The notes under the pieces: model-generated
Told to the model about the DNA's origin: nothing
The model's database searches: none
What the model saw: the letters and a program-made list of their open reading frames with translations, nothing else
Position numbers and translations under genes: made by a program
NCBI GenBank assembly: GCA_907164885.2
Contig: OU015492.1
Span: 193,448,477 to 193,512,476, forward strand
DNA from: Dolomedes plantarius
Lineage: Eukaryota > Arthropoda > Arachnida > Araneae > Dolomedidae
Direction: 5' to 3'
DNA length: 64,000 nucleotides
Part shown: positions 11,364 through 23,788 of the stretch, in pieces
How the letters are laid out: every line of letters starts with the position of its first letter
Numbering within the stretch: position 1 is the first letter of the stretch

Positions 11364-13340
11364 ATGAGTGTTGTAGAACAAAATCCTGCTGGAAATTTTC
11401 CTCGGGTAATTATGGTTCAGCATTTTGCGCCATTCGAAGCCACATTCAATGGCGGCCCCTCAAGCCAATTCCTAAAGAAAATTGAGCATTACTTTCAGCA
11501 ACAATGCACCCCAGAGGGGGATAAACTTAAAATTGCTCTAGCCGCTTTAAGAGGTAGTGCATTTCAGTGGTACACATGCATGCAAAGCAGTAATCTGATT
11601 TTTGACTATTTTTTATTCAAGGAACAGTTTCTTAGTGTTTTACCAAAGACCTTTAATCAAAGTGAAATTGAAGCGGAAATTTATTCGCTAAGGCAACGTG
11701 AAGGTCAGTCTGCATTAGATTTTGCTACAGAAAAGATTTCCAAGTGTGAGGAATATTTAGAAGGGGTAACGGAAGCGGTAATCTTAAAAATAGTTATCCA
11801 ACGTTTGAAGCCAAGTGTTCAAGATTTTTTAGATAATCAAACAATTACAAGCAAGGTTACCCTCCTTCAAGCTTTAGCTAAACATGACAATAGGCATTTC
11901 TTCGCTACCCCGTACCCTCATTCAGGTACAAGAAGTTTTATACAACCGCGCCAAAATTTTTCGCGAGTTTCAAACCAGCAGCGTAAGCAGTACCGCAGGC
12001 AAAATAATAGAAGCGCATGGCGTTATAATGAAATTAGTTCACTTAAAGTAAATAATATGCAAGCACCTTACTTGCACTGGCAAGTTGATTCACATGATAT
12101 GGTTCAACCTGTTGAAACTGTGTGGTCAAATTTATTATTTTGTCCGAGCAGTAATCATTATTTTGAGAATAGTGAAAGTCAGGGTATTTTTGTGGCTTAT
12201 AAAGAAAGTGAGTCTAGCTGGAATGATCAGGTAATTCCAGTACAAATTTCTGAAAATAGTGCCGATACTAATGCTAGTGGTTTAGAAAATAAATCATCTG
12301 ACACTTCTATTAATGCTATACCTGATATTATTAATGCTATACCTGATATTTTAGATGATATTCACACATCTGTTAATGAAGGAAATTTAGTAGATGACGA
12401 AGTATGCGTTACGGAAGTTAGTGAATACTTATTAGTTGACGACAATAAAAATTCTTTAAACGATAGTAGGAACTCGCTAGGTAATGATGATATTATTTCA
12501 AGTTTCCATCCGAATGAGGATGCTGTAGGCCAGGTTGATAATATGGTTTTAAATAAAGTACATGAAAACCATACTGAGAGTCAGGATGAAAAGTTGACAC
12601 AGAGTTATACTGTAAGTAGTTTAGCTGATGCTTCGGAAGTTATAGACGCAGGTTGCATTAAAACGCACCAGTACGAAAAGCTTAATCTTCCTAAAACTGA
12701 AGCAGTGTTAACGAATATAAATGATAACGATTCTGATGTCGCAAGTTTCAAAGAGACTTTTTCGTCAAAAGAGGATAAAACTAAAGTTAAGGGGGATAAA
12801 AAACGAGAAAAAGCGCCTTCAGGTTCCAGAATTAAAACTGCTAATACTGAAGTAATTAAGGCGGTAAACAAGAAGTCGTATAAGCACAAATACGAAAAGC
12901 AGAGTCAGGTTGTTGAAAAAATAGAATCTGCATTAAAATCTAATACCGATACAAGCAAAAGTACGAAGCAATGTAACGTGTGCACTACAAAAACTCTATC
13001 AAAGGATGAAAGTGGCACACATAAGGTACACAAGGTTATGAAAAGGATAGATGACAATTTTAAAGCTCCTTTGCATAAGTACAGGAAACGCAAGATATCA
13101 GCCGCCCAGCAAGGTTGGCCTCCTCCCAAGAGACCTCCTGTCCATCGTCAAGCCGGACCAGCGCCTCAGGACCTACGACCTGCTGCACAAAGGATGCCCA
13201 CACGGTCAACGAACCCCTTTACTAGGACTGCGACCATCAAGAGAGGTTCCACGGATTGGACAGACTGGTGCAAGGAAGTTGCTGCATTCATGAGGAACAA
13301 GTCTTGTATCAACTTTCTTATTCTAACTCCCACCCTTTAA
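11364..13340 (+). CDS. Gag-like polyprotein of the LTR element (658 aa, uninterrupted)
   Basis: Presumed structural protein of the retroelement particle. The ATG at 11364 is the first in a long frame after the leader and is preceded by AAAA. Residues about 15-190 resemble a Ty3/Gypsy capsid (Retrotrans_gag): FEATFNGGP near residue 28, GSAFQWY near 64, then F/L-spaced helices and QRLKPSVQDFL near 150. A basic Gln/Arg/Asn-rich stretch follows (about 190-220), and the usual CCHC knuckle is absent there. Residues about 220-480 are acidic and Ser/Asn/Asp-rich, with a tandem INAIPDI duplication near 315-328. Residues 480-600 are Lys-rich and contain C537-x2-C540-x12-H553-x2-H556. The tail is Pro/Arg-rich (PPPKRPPV). 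No DTG/DSG protease or RT motif is visible. The second half could be the remnant of a pol or third ORF joined in frame by deletion, or a lineage-specific extension. Confidence 0.85.
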   Translation: MSVVEQNPAGNFPRVIMVQHFAPFEATFNGGPSSQFLKKIEHYFQQQCTPEGDKLKIALAALRGSAFQWYTCMQSSNLIFDYFLFKEQFLSVLPKTFNQSEIEAEIYSLRQREGQSALDFATEKISKCEEYLEGVTEAVILKIVIQRLKPSVQDFLDNQTITSKVTLLQALAKHDNRHFFATPYPHSGTRSFIQPRQNFSRVSNQQRKQYRRQNNRSAWRYNEISSLKVNNMQAPYLHWQVDSHDMVQPVETVWSNLLFCPSSNHYFENSESQGIFVAYKESESSWNDQVIPVQISENSADTNASGLENKSSDTSINAIPDIINAIPDILDDIHTSVNEGNLVDDEVCVTEVSEYLLVDDNKNSLNDSRNSLGNDDIISSFHPNEDAVGQVDNMVLNKVHENHTESQDEKLTQSYTVSSLADASEVIDAGCIKTHQYEKLNLPKTEAVLTNINDNDSDVASFKETFSSKEDKTKVKGDKKREKAPSGSRIKTANTEVIKAVNKKSYKHKYEKQSQVVEKIESALKSNTDTSKSTKQCNVCTTKTLSKDESGTHKVHKVMKRIDDNFKAPLHKYRKRKISAAQQGWPPPKRPPVHRQAGPAPQDLRPAAQRMPTRSTNPFTRTATIKRGSTDWTDWCKEVAAFMRNKSCINFLILTPTL

Positions 13341-13860
13341 TAAAACCGAACCAATTTGGTTTGCAGTTCCCCCAGTGTATATACTGTAAACATTTTGAGG
13401 GGAAGTGGTGAGGCACTGAAAAAAAAAAGACATACTGTTGTTTTATAAATTTTTGAAGGGGACATGTAGTGACTAGGAAAAAAATACATACTGCACAATA
13501 TACCAATTAACCACTAATGTACTAACTTCACAAAAAATAACACATGTACATTATAAATTGGGGGAGAGCAGATACAGTCAAGAAATGTCATGCTGTGCAA
13601 TTGTGTTGTCACTTTTAATTAAAATAGATATTTTAGGGCGCAGTTGGCAGCCCAGTATCCGCAACTCTGCAAATCCACTGTTTGATGGTGTCACCTGGAC
13701 CCTTCGGGGTTAGTTTTGTAAAATGGTAGTGGCGTTTTTCCCCCACACAACGTGTGGAAGGTTTTTTTGACTTTGCCACCCATTATGTAAAAAGTCAGAC
13801 CAGCACGCGTTTTCAATTAGTTAACTGAAGCCGTTCAGACCTCAGTTACCTAATTTTTTT
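13341..13860 (+). other. 3' non-coding region of the LTR element
   Basis: About 520 bp between the ORF stop and the purine tract. It contains GC-richer blocks near 13640-13790 and no ORF, consistent with an untranslated 3' region or packaging sequence. Confidence 0.6.
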
Positions 13861-13875
13861 TTCGAGGGAGGCCAG
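13861..13875 (+). promoter_or_regulatory. Polypurine-tract-like segment
   Basis: A purine-rich run, GAGGGAGG, lies a few bases upstream of the 3' LTR, the position where plus-strand priming occurs. It is shorter and less pure than usual. Confidence 0.5.
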
Positions 13876-14312
13876 TGTAAGGTATACACAAGATTCGATT
13901 CACAAGAATCGAACTTTTGAATGAATGAATTAAAGAAGCTGCTTTAGATATGCTAATTTCGGCATACGCGCTTAGTATAAATACCACGCAGCGTCATTAA
14001 TAAAAAAAGAGGTTGTTAAGGTTGAAAAGGTGTAACCTGCGCTAGTGCTTAGCGGGCCAGAAGTTTACATGGCAGTACTGCTCGTTTGACTTACTGTTCG
14101 TGAGTATAAAAATATATTGTTCTTGAAAGCTGTGTTTATACATTCCGTACAAGTAGTACGCATGCTTATTGCTGTAAAAGCCAATTATATGTGCAACGAA
14201 TTCAATAAACATTGTTTCATGTATAAACTGTGTTTGCTTCAAATTCAAATAGAGTGCCACTTCAAATTATATACACCCAAGTCTGGGTAGAAGTGAAAAT
14301 AGATTCTCTATA
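13876..14312 (+). repeat. 3' LTR
   Basis: Nearly identical to 10792-11229, with the same TGTAAGG start, palindrome, TATAAA (13976-13981) and AATAAA (14204-14209). It is followed by the TACT target duplication. Confidence 0.9.
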
Positions 14313-14316
14313 TACT

Positions 14317-14861
14317 GTGTATTTTAAATGCCATTTACCAGCAAGCAAGTTAACTATGAACTAAAACCTTTTGCTGGCTATCTTACCTTTTAACGAAATT
14401 TAAATTTGATGAAATATAAAATACTGTTATTGATTTATTCGTAAATGAAATATGTACTTATGCCTTTCACTATATGAATGTGGTGAAAAAAATATTAAAA
14501 CTAATTTTGTAAATCGAATAAATTTAATACACAAATTGAATTATAAATCTAAAAGATTGATTTCTTGACGTACATTAAAATTTAAAATGAGATATACTTT
14601 AAAGGCTAGAGAAAAGTGTTTTGCTTTTAAATAAATTTCATTCAAAATTGATGTAGTAGAATGATGTTTACTCTGCGTTGTAGTTTGGTAATTTCCTCTT
14701 CCAAATTGAATTAACTTTTGAAGCATAACATATCAGTATGTTTATTGCCCCTAGTTTAAGACTAAAGAAAATATGACGCCATAGCTAATAAGGGTAATTA
14801 AATAAATTAAAAGATTAGGAAAGCCATTATATATATACATACATACATTCATATATATTAA

Positions 14862-14866
<5 letters not shown>
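14317..14866. other. AT-rich stretch, no gene seen
   Basis: No recognisable coding or element features; it leads into a TA array. Confidence 0.5.

Positions 14867-14950
<84 letters not shown>
14867..14950. repeat. (TA)n microsatellite
   Basis: About 42 TA units, preceded by degenerate TACA/TATTAA repeats from 14827. Confidence 0.95.
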
Positions 14951-14953
<3 letters not shown>

Positions 14954-15954
14954 TATTTAAAGCCATTTGAAATCGATTATAAACTATAAATTCCTTCGTC
15001 TTTATCCACAGTGTTGCAAAAGATCCCCATGATTCTCTTTAATCCTTACAGTAAACGGACCAGTCTTTTCACTCAATGACCTTCCCACCATACCACGTAA
15101 AAATTATAAATTATTACCTTTCAGTTTTTGGAGATAGCAATATTTAATTTACATCATTAAGTCAAGCAGATTCATTGCACAATAAATTTTAATTGTATAA
15201 AGTACATTAAGTTTCTCTACAAATAGAAGCGTGTACTTCAGTGAGAAAATTTTGCAAAAGCTCTTGCACCATTTTTAATAGCACAAAGTTCATTCAAAAA
15301 CTGAATTTACGCTTTCTATTTTCTGTGATTATCTTCACTCATATGCGCATCGCATGACATTTGTCTGAAATTTTGGGTGATTGCGTATCATCTTCGCCAT
15401 GAAAGAAACTTGCAAAAAAAATATCGCGAAATGAAGATGAAATAGGATCTCTCTTAGGAATGAATGTGTATTCTTTGTAGGCTCTAAGACAGATTTTGCG
15501 TTTGTTTATCTTAGATGTATTTGAAACTGAGAATTTTTGCAATCGTTTACAGCTGTTGAAAGAGAGACTTTGAAATTACTTGTATCAGAAAGAGGAATTT
15601 TTTTTTATCAGGATCTCATTCGTCTGAAAAGCAAACATTGATATATGAAGAAAAGTGCCGTTTGAATTTCTCGGAATTCTTTTCGAAAAACTTTTTCGAA
15701 GCAATAATGTTTAGAGAAAAGTCAGTTTACTCAGTGAGGCTACTATGGAAATATAATGAAAAAAAGATTTTGTGTGACGTTTATTTATTTTGATCTTTTT
15801 TAACATATTTAAAGTAAATGATTTGAATCAAAACTAGACTTTTGTCCTTGGCTTCTGCTTTGCTTAAGAGTTTTCTAAATATGGCCTGATCTGGAAAGAT
15901 TCCATGCAATTATTTCTGCGATTATTAATTGACCCTTTCTTCATTTACATATGA
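14951..15954. other. AT-rich stretch, no gene seen
   Basis: No recognisable coding region or element ends. Confidence 0.45.

Positions 15955-16908
<954 letters not shown>

Positions 16909-16940
<32 letters not shown>
16909..16940. repeat. (TA)16 microsatellite
   Basis: TA repeat on the right side of the MITE at 16671-16908. Confidence 0.95.
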
Positions 16941-16943
<3 letters not shown>

Positions 16944-18553
16944 TTTTTTCAGAGTTACTTTTTAACAATGTTCTCTGTTTTGACATATATGAGCTAGCGC
17001 TTCTGGCAAGTTTATAGACATATTCCCATATATGGATTTAGGGTTGTCCTTTTAGTAGTACTTTCCAAGTACATGAAAACATATGATAAAGGGCCCGAGC
17101 ATATTTCTACTCGAAAAATGTTTCCTAAACCAAATCGATATTTGATTTCTAGAAAGAGCACATGTCTATTTTTTTAACGTCTAATTTTGTCACATTTTTC
17201 TAATACCACACTCTGTAAAAACTAATAAATAGGCAATATAAAAGCTGAAATTTTCGGGCCCCAATCCAAATATCGAAATCTCTTAAGAAAGCAATACCGC
17301 ATTTTCTGCCTGTAGTATGTTACCACTGACAATATTTATTCTTGACTGATATTGAATCAGAAACGTAAGATAACATCTCGTCTGTTTACATTAGATTTGT
17401 GAGATCTGCGAAGATTTTCGATAATGGCCCATAGGCTGGAATAATTTAAATGCAGAAATTCTCCCAAAGTTTTCCAATCCAGAGACGAACGATGATAAAA
17501 GCAATTCTTTCCAGTATTCCCTTCTTTTTAAGTCACGATAAAGTGGTAGCATTATATAAATATCCTGATAAAAATGTAATAGGGAAATATGCGGGAAATT
17601 ATTTATCGATCGGTTTGATTTATTATGAAATATTTCTCTGATAGGTATGTAAATAGATATTTTTTGCCTTTCTAATTCATAAATTTAGACACCGTGAGGC
17701 ATTTGCAGTACTCTTGAAAAATACCCGAAAGCAGAATCCTCGAAGTTACGGTGTTTAGTACCAGATTATCAAATGTGAATCATTGGGAACTTGAAAATAA
17801 AATTCCTATACATTTATTGCAGTAAATTCTAACAGTAATAATGAAATTTAAAATGCGATCATAAAAAATAATTTTTGCCTGTTGAATAAGTTGAAATGGA
17901 ATTAATAAGTCCAAAATCCTCATTGTGCAAGAAGCAAATAAAAGGAAAAATTGAATTGCAAATTATTTTAAAGGCTACAATTTCTTAACTTTTATGTATT
18001 TATGTTTTTTTAAACGTCAGACTGTTCGGCTATTAGCAAAATCATCTATTCTTTTCCGCCTTTCATATTATTTTTGTTAGAATTTAAATTAAATTTATTC
18101 ATATTTCAAAAATTAATTTTCCAGTAGAATGTTTATTGGAAAATGGGATTAATATCTTTATTTTTATCCTTTGTAGATATGTAAAGATAAAACCTTCAAT
18201 GTACTCCTTAAAATATCCTATAGGCAAAATTTTCATTTTCATTTTTTTAGTGTTTCATTTCTTATGTTTTTCACTTTTATAGCTACGTTAGAATGATCTA
18301 TCTGCTAAGGAAGGTTCTTGAAACTAACTTACATATTTCTCCTAACTGCGTTTCAACCTGCGTCTTAACCGCTTCGCGTTTTTTAAGTAAAAATATTTTA
18401 ACTAAGGCACTTTAAGTAAAGAGGATCAAATTTTACCATGTTTGGTCAAGGGTACTCCGACTGCGGCCCAACAAGCTTTTATGTCCGGCTCGAAACACTC
18501 ACAGTCATCATCCGGCCGGTGAATTTATAAATATAATTTTGAAAATATGAGCC
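16941..18553. other. AT-rich stretch, no gene seen
   Basis: No coding region or element boundaries recognised. Confidence 0.45.
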
Positions 18554-18557
18554 TTAA

Positions 18558-19564
18558 CACGTTCACTTCCATGAGCATCATCGGCGGGTCTAAAAAACTT
18601 TTCATTCTGTGCCGTGAGCTTCGGTATCATTGCATATCATTATATATATAATAGCCGTTGTCTCTGTATAACAATTCCGGGCTGTAATCATCTTTCAATT
18701 GAAGCCCTCAGTAAACAAACAGCCGGTTAGGCTTAATTTCAATTTCAGATGTGGATCAGAATTTTTTCTTACCTAAAGACTAATATCTTCTCCATCAAAT
18801 CATGTTTGTTCAGCCTATTTTTCTATAAAACATTCAGAACTAAAAAAAATTGGGTGCTTTTAGCTGTATATTTAACAGTTTTTAAAAATATGGTTACTTT
18901 TGCGATGAATTCTGAAAGTAAACAAACTTGAATGTGAATGAATCAAGTAGCTCAAGTATTCATATCGCGTAGTGAGCTGTAAAAAACTGGATGGCAGTCT
19001 ACTACTCCAATCGCATGAAAAACTAAATAAATAAAAAATAATGAAAGGGTTTGCTTTTACAAGGTTTGAATTAAATGCAATATTGTTAGATAATTCTGGA
19101 TATTTTTTAACTTTCATATACTTTTTCCATTAGGACGTCTTTATTAGTATTATGACGTCAAAATGACGGGTTATCTTTCAGTGTTAAATATAATTGCCTG
19201 GGCAGTTCAGCAATGACTTTATGTTTGTAGGTGCCACTCTAGGATAACAGTTCTTTAAAAAAAATCAAACTCGGACACCCTGCGCCATCTATTATCGGCT
19301 CGGAAATTTTTTTATTTAAATATTTGTTGTTTTCTTACTATTGCAGCCACGTGTGCAGAAGGTTAGAACTTTATGTTTTTAAGCGCAAAACGATTGTTTT
19401 TATTGGGAAAAAATGTAAATTTTTGATTTTTTTTCACCAAAATTATTTCGATTTTTCTTGATATCCGTTATTTTGGGCTGTAATCAGTAAGTTTAGCATA
19501 TCGGTGATATCTGTAAGTTTGGCATACCGATGTGATCATTTTAACTTCCGGGGCTGTGTATGTG
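18558..19564. mobile_element. TTAA-flanked, piggyBac-like non-autonomous element
   Basis: Flanked by TTAA (18554-18557 and 19565-19568). The termini are CACGTTCACTTCC on the left and, reverse-complemented, CACATACACAGCCCC on the right; only the first dozen bases match well. GGGCTGTAATCA recurs near 18680 and 19475. The TTAA target is the signature of piggyBac-type elements. No transposase ORF was recognised. Confidence 0.5.
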
Positions 19565-19863
19565 TTAAAAATACAAAACTGATTAAAAATGCGCCACCTG
19601 CTGCTCACGTTGTTCGCATCAACGTATCTTTGTGAATCACACTATTTCTAAAGGAAATATGCGAAGAACATGTATAGAAATCGGATTACTGAGTCTTAAC
19701 TTGATGACGTATTGAGAGTAGCAAGTAGCAAGTATTAACGTGATTTATTTAAAATTGTCAGAATTTTGTCTCAACATTGAAAATCCACTCATTTTTAAAT
19801 AAATACTTGAATACATTTAGGTTTTGAGTTTTATTTTTTACATTATTATCCTTTCGATAGGAA

Positions 19864-20470
19864 CATCTGCCTCTGAGGCAGCTACGGTTTTTTTTTTCAA
19901 CGCTGGGCCTCCACCCTTCAACCTTGGGTAATGAGAGTCAATAAGTTCTTCAGTCAACATCTTGTCTTCACTGTGGAAGTGTGATTCGTGACGCCGGCCT
20001 TCTATGATTCAGGTACGTGCCATTTTTCTAGAACATTGTCTGTTTACTAGACAGATATCCCCACTAAAATATGTTTAAATGTCTGACTGTCAGGCAGATA
20101 TTCTTCATATATTTTGTATAAAATGTACAGTAAGGCTGAAAATCTTTCAAGATTTGAGTTTTTGAGAGTTCTGGGAACGACTTTGGCGAAACCCTGATTT
20201 TTGTTACCTGTTTTAAAAAAAGGCTGTGTAAGACTGATTTTCTTAACCGGGAACATCTGCCTCTAAGGCAGCAATGATCTAACCTCCCAATTGATTTGTT
20301 AATTAAATATAAAATATATAAATCATTGTTTTCCACTTTTCATTTGTCTGAAGTTTAAAATAAAGTATTGTTGAAAATAAAAAGCTCTAACTGCCTGTGC
20401 GAACCTGAAACTCTTGTTAGGAATACCCTGGAAAGAGATATTCCATGAATATCTGACTTCTAGGCAGATG
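19864..20470. repeat. Cluster of five short imperfect palindromes
   Basis: Variants of CTGCCT-N-AGGCAG occur at about 19864-19883, 20037-20057, 20080-20100, 20254-20272 and 20450-20470. The first and fourth share GAACATCTGCCTCT and then AGGCAGC. Each could form a small hairpin. Function unknown; they may be internal repeats of one decayed element. Confidence 0.6.
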
Positions 20471-20817
20471 TTACCACTAAGCGGGGTAAAGGATCTTCTT
20501 TCCACCGAAGGGTTATATTACGAATTATAGTTAGGGATACGTAATTTTCGTATTTACGAAATAGATACGAATAAATGCGAAATTTGCCGATATGAGCAAA
20601 TAAATGGGAAAATTATTTTCTTGCTAATTTTCGGCGAAATCTCAGTGAAAATGGCTTTTTTAAGCGAAATTAGATAATGATAATTTATTAAAAAATTGCT
20701 TAATTAAGACCATCCACGGTCTTAACTGAGTGCTCTCCTTCTCCTTCGGATTTGCTCCGAATTTCACCCGGATAGTTTTCCGTATGAAATCGAACATGGA
20801 AATATTACTGTAAAAAT

Positions 20818-21110
20818 CAACCATCAAGTTTTGTGGAACAATTTAGTAGATTTTAGAACGTCTCTTGAGGGCCGAAGTCAAGGGAATTTCAGTTACTTAC
20901 GGTAGTCAACCAAGAGACTCCTGTTGATGTTATACCGATTTTAATTGCAACGAAATGCTGCTACCTTAACTTTGTAAAACCTCTATAGTCCCTTTAACAG
21001 AGTAGATGCTGAAATATTTTAGTTTGTACAACATAGTAATTATTGACATAAAGCGAAAACTTAAGGAACATAATATGGCGACTACTACAGTGATAGCTTT
21101 TAACTAAGAA
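20818..21110 (+). repeat. Degenerate internal duplicate within the hAT element
   Basis: Matches 21228-21829 in direct orientation but lacks the roughly 320 bp between about 21280 and 21597. Shared blocks include AACCATCA followed by TTAGAACG-CTCTTGAG, and TTTTAATTGCAACGAAATGC. Confidence 0.65.
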
Positions 21111-21457
21111 TTTTGATACGTACCTATCCAAGTAAGTAAAATTTTAATTTTTTAAAATAAATACGAAATTTTTGAATTTTTTTTTCGACCCGGACAATTT
21201 GTCCGTACCCGTGTCGAACCTAAAAATCTAACCATCAGTAGATTTAAGAACGCCTCTTGAGAGCCAAAGTCTAGGGTATTTTGGTGTAAAAACAGAAACC
21301 ATTTTGACTAATGAGAATGGTAAAATCGATCGGGAGCTCAATATTTTGCTCAAGACAGCAGCAGAGGGGAACAGTTTAAATAAATTGACTCTACACGTGG
21401 CGACATCCAACGCAACAAACAAAGTCTTCTAGCGCATTCGCAGATTGTTTTGTCCAT

Positions 21458-21829
21458 CTGTAGCCGCGATTATGCCCAAAGAATCTTTGAACACAAATTT
21501 GTTATTGGAAATTTTCTCTAAACTACTATTTTTAAAAGAAATGACACTGGGTGAGCTCATTGATCGGTACAATCATTTTCACAGACAATAACATACAGTA
21601 GTCAACAAAGCGAGACTTCAGTTGATGTTATACAGATTTTAATTGCAACGAAATGCTGCTATCCTAACTTTGCAAAGGCAGCTAGCTATACAAAGCATCT
21701 ATAGTCCCGGTAATAGCGTAGAGGCTGAGAGATATTTTAGTATGTACAACACAATAATTAATGACAGAAGGCAAAGACTTAAGGATGATAATGGGGAAAC
21801 TACTACAATGTTAGCCTTAACCCTTTGAG
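21458..21829 (+). pseudogene. hAT transposase C-terminal (dimerisation) remnant
   Basis: Across a stop and a frame change, the plus strand reads a hAT C-terminus: LLLEIFSKLLFLKEMTLGEL (about 21500-21560), then GNSVEAERYFSMYNTIINDR followed by RQRLKDDN (about 21705-21795). This matches the conserved hAT dimerisation block (N-S-x-E-x-E-R-x-F-S). The catalytic core is absent. A poorer copy of the same block lies at about 20990-21080. Confidence 0.75.
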
Positions 21830-22127
21830 GGGCACCGTTTGCACAGTGCAAACGAATAAATTTAGTCTGTTTTTCACTTGCATTCAATGAATTCAAGTTA
21901 AATGAGCAGAAAAATGGTTAGTACTGCCATCTGTTATCAGTTTAAAGAAGTAAAAACCTTTTGCAACCTTCAATTGGTAAATTTTGGTGTGTTTTTTTTA
22001 ATCAATGCGAATTTTTTTAATTTTTATATATTTTTTGCGAATCAGTGCTAAATTTTATGCATCGTAGATTTTTTTGCGAAATTTCAATATAGTTTTTATG
22101 CGAAATTTACGTACCCCTAATTATATT

Positions 22128-23788
22128 GTACTATGTTGCGGCCCAAGTAACGTAGCAAACACATGCATGTGGCCAGAGAAAAAAACAGTTGAGTACGGCT
22201 ATCGTAGTTTATTTTTTTTATACCTCCTCCGTAAAAAGCGTAAAGAAAGCATTTTATTTCATGTTTGTTTGTTTACATGTATTTATTGTAAAAATATTTA
22301 TTTCCAACTGAATCATTGTCAACGAAACCTAAAAAAAAATCAAACCCACTCTTAAGCAATCATGTCTATGTTTGTTTGTCGCAACTGTGCATACTTATTT
22401 TGACTCTCATGGGTCTTTCTCGGAATGTATGCATTGTATGACTGATCGATAGATTTTCACGGTTGTGTGGACTAACAAAGCAATCTTATCTCTCGCTTTC
22501 ACAGATGAGTTGAGTTAATTTGGGTGAGAAATTGCTTTGCATGAAGCGTGAACGAATGTTTAGGGAGTGTTTACTCGTTTGTAACATAAATAGTTGTGTA
22601 CACATGACATGTCACTTCTGAAAATTTGGGCGGCCGATTAAACATTTTAAAACGAAATCATTGTCATTTTGTCAGGAAAATTATAGCATGTGTTTTACAT
22701 TAGTTGTTGAAATTTTCTTTTGATTTATACTCATTTAACTCAGAATTAAGCTATTCGGTCAAATTGTATAGGAATGTGTAAACTCACTGTGAAGAGCCAA
22801 CTTATTTTTAGATGCATTTTCAAAGTAATGACACCTGTATTTTAATTGACAACTTAAAAAAAGATATCTTGAAACTCGCTGCTGAGCTATTGTTAAAACC
22901 TCTCGAGTTTTAATTTCTAGAATGAATTACATCCCCTTAGGGATGTTCAATAAATTCGCTCAACTCATGTGTGGTTGTTCAGTTTTTTCTGGTGCTATCA
23001 ATGTAATTCTACTATGTAATTACAGAGTAATATATATTTCAGGTACTAAGACTGTTATTTGTCTTTCTAGATTTTGTTTTTGGATAGTCAATTAAACACT
23101 TTGATGATTTTTCGTTAAATTTTCCAAGTCGGGTTTTCATTACTTTATTCGAAAATTGGGAAAGAAAAAAAAACTCCTGTACTAATTAGATATTATAAGG
23201 ACTGTTTTCTTAGATATGAAAAGACGAAAATTTAATTAAATTTTGTGCTTCTTATGTTTTGTGATTTCGTCTTTCATTAAAACCCACAAATTAGGTTTTC
23301 TCAGTTTTAGAAAAAAAATTAGAAGCAAACTTTTTATAAATACGCTAAAAGTAGCTGCCATTAAAACTCATCTGTTGCAAAATCAGTTTCGAATAATGAC
23401 TTCTTATATTCCAAGCCTTATATAAAATGTTTTCCTCTCTTATGGCACAACAAATATTTATATTTTCTTTATTCTTTGAAATATTACGTACTTTAGAAAA
23501 AAATACCTAAATGTAACAACAATATTTTAATTAAAATATTTTTAGAGGATCTATTCATTAAAATAGTGCATATTTTAAAGAAAAGTATTCCTCCTGCAGT
23601 GGTGTTTAATAAATAAATAAATTTGATAAAATTTGAAGAGAAATAATTACTGGTAATTTTCATCTTCTCTTACTCTTTCTTAAATATTCCTTCCATTATT
23701 AGCGTAAAATGTTGAGACAAATGCGCGGTAAAACCACATATGTTTTTCCCTACATAGCTACCATAATAAACCCAGATTTAATACGAAA
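22128..23788. other. AT-rich stretch, no gene seen
   Basis: No coding region, RNA gene or element ends recognised. Confidence 0.45.

Larger units (their letters stand above)
10792..14312 (+). mobile_element. Gag-only LTR retrotransposon (Ty3/Gypsy-like, TR-GAG type)
   Basis: A 3.5-kb element with two LTRs of 437-438 bp that differ at only about six positions (about 98.5% identical), so the insertion is young. It is flanked by the 4-bp direct repeat TACT (10788-10791 and 14313-14316). In order: 5' LTR, primer-binding site, short leader, one long gag-type ORF (11364-13340), a 535-bp 3' region, a purine-rich tract and the 3' LTR. No protease, reverse transcriptase, RNase H or integrase is present, so it must rely on enzymes supplied by another element. 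Two solo LTRs of the family lie at 39178-39617 and 50129-50563. Confidence 0.92.
20532..22119 (+). mobile_element. hAT element, internally duplicated and decayed
   Basis: Inverted termini TAGGGATACGTAATTTTCG on the left and, reverse-complemented, TAGGGGTACGTAAATTTCG on the right. The 8-bp flanks are ATTATAGT (20524-20531) and ATTATATT (22120-22127), a hAT-size target duplication with one mismatch. It carries a C-terminal transposase remnant plus a second, shorter copy of the same region. Confidence 0.8.
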
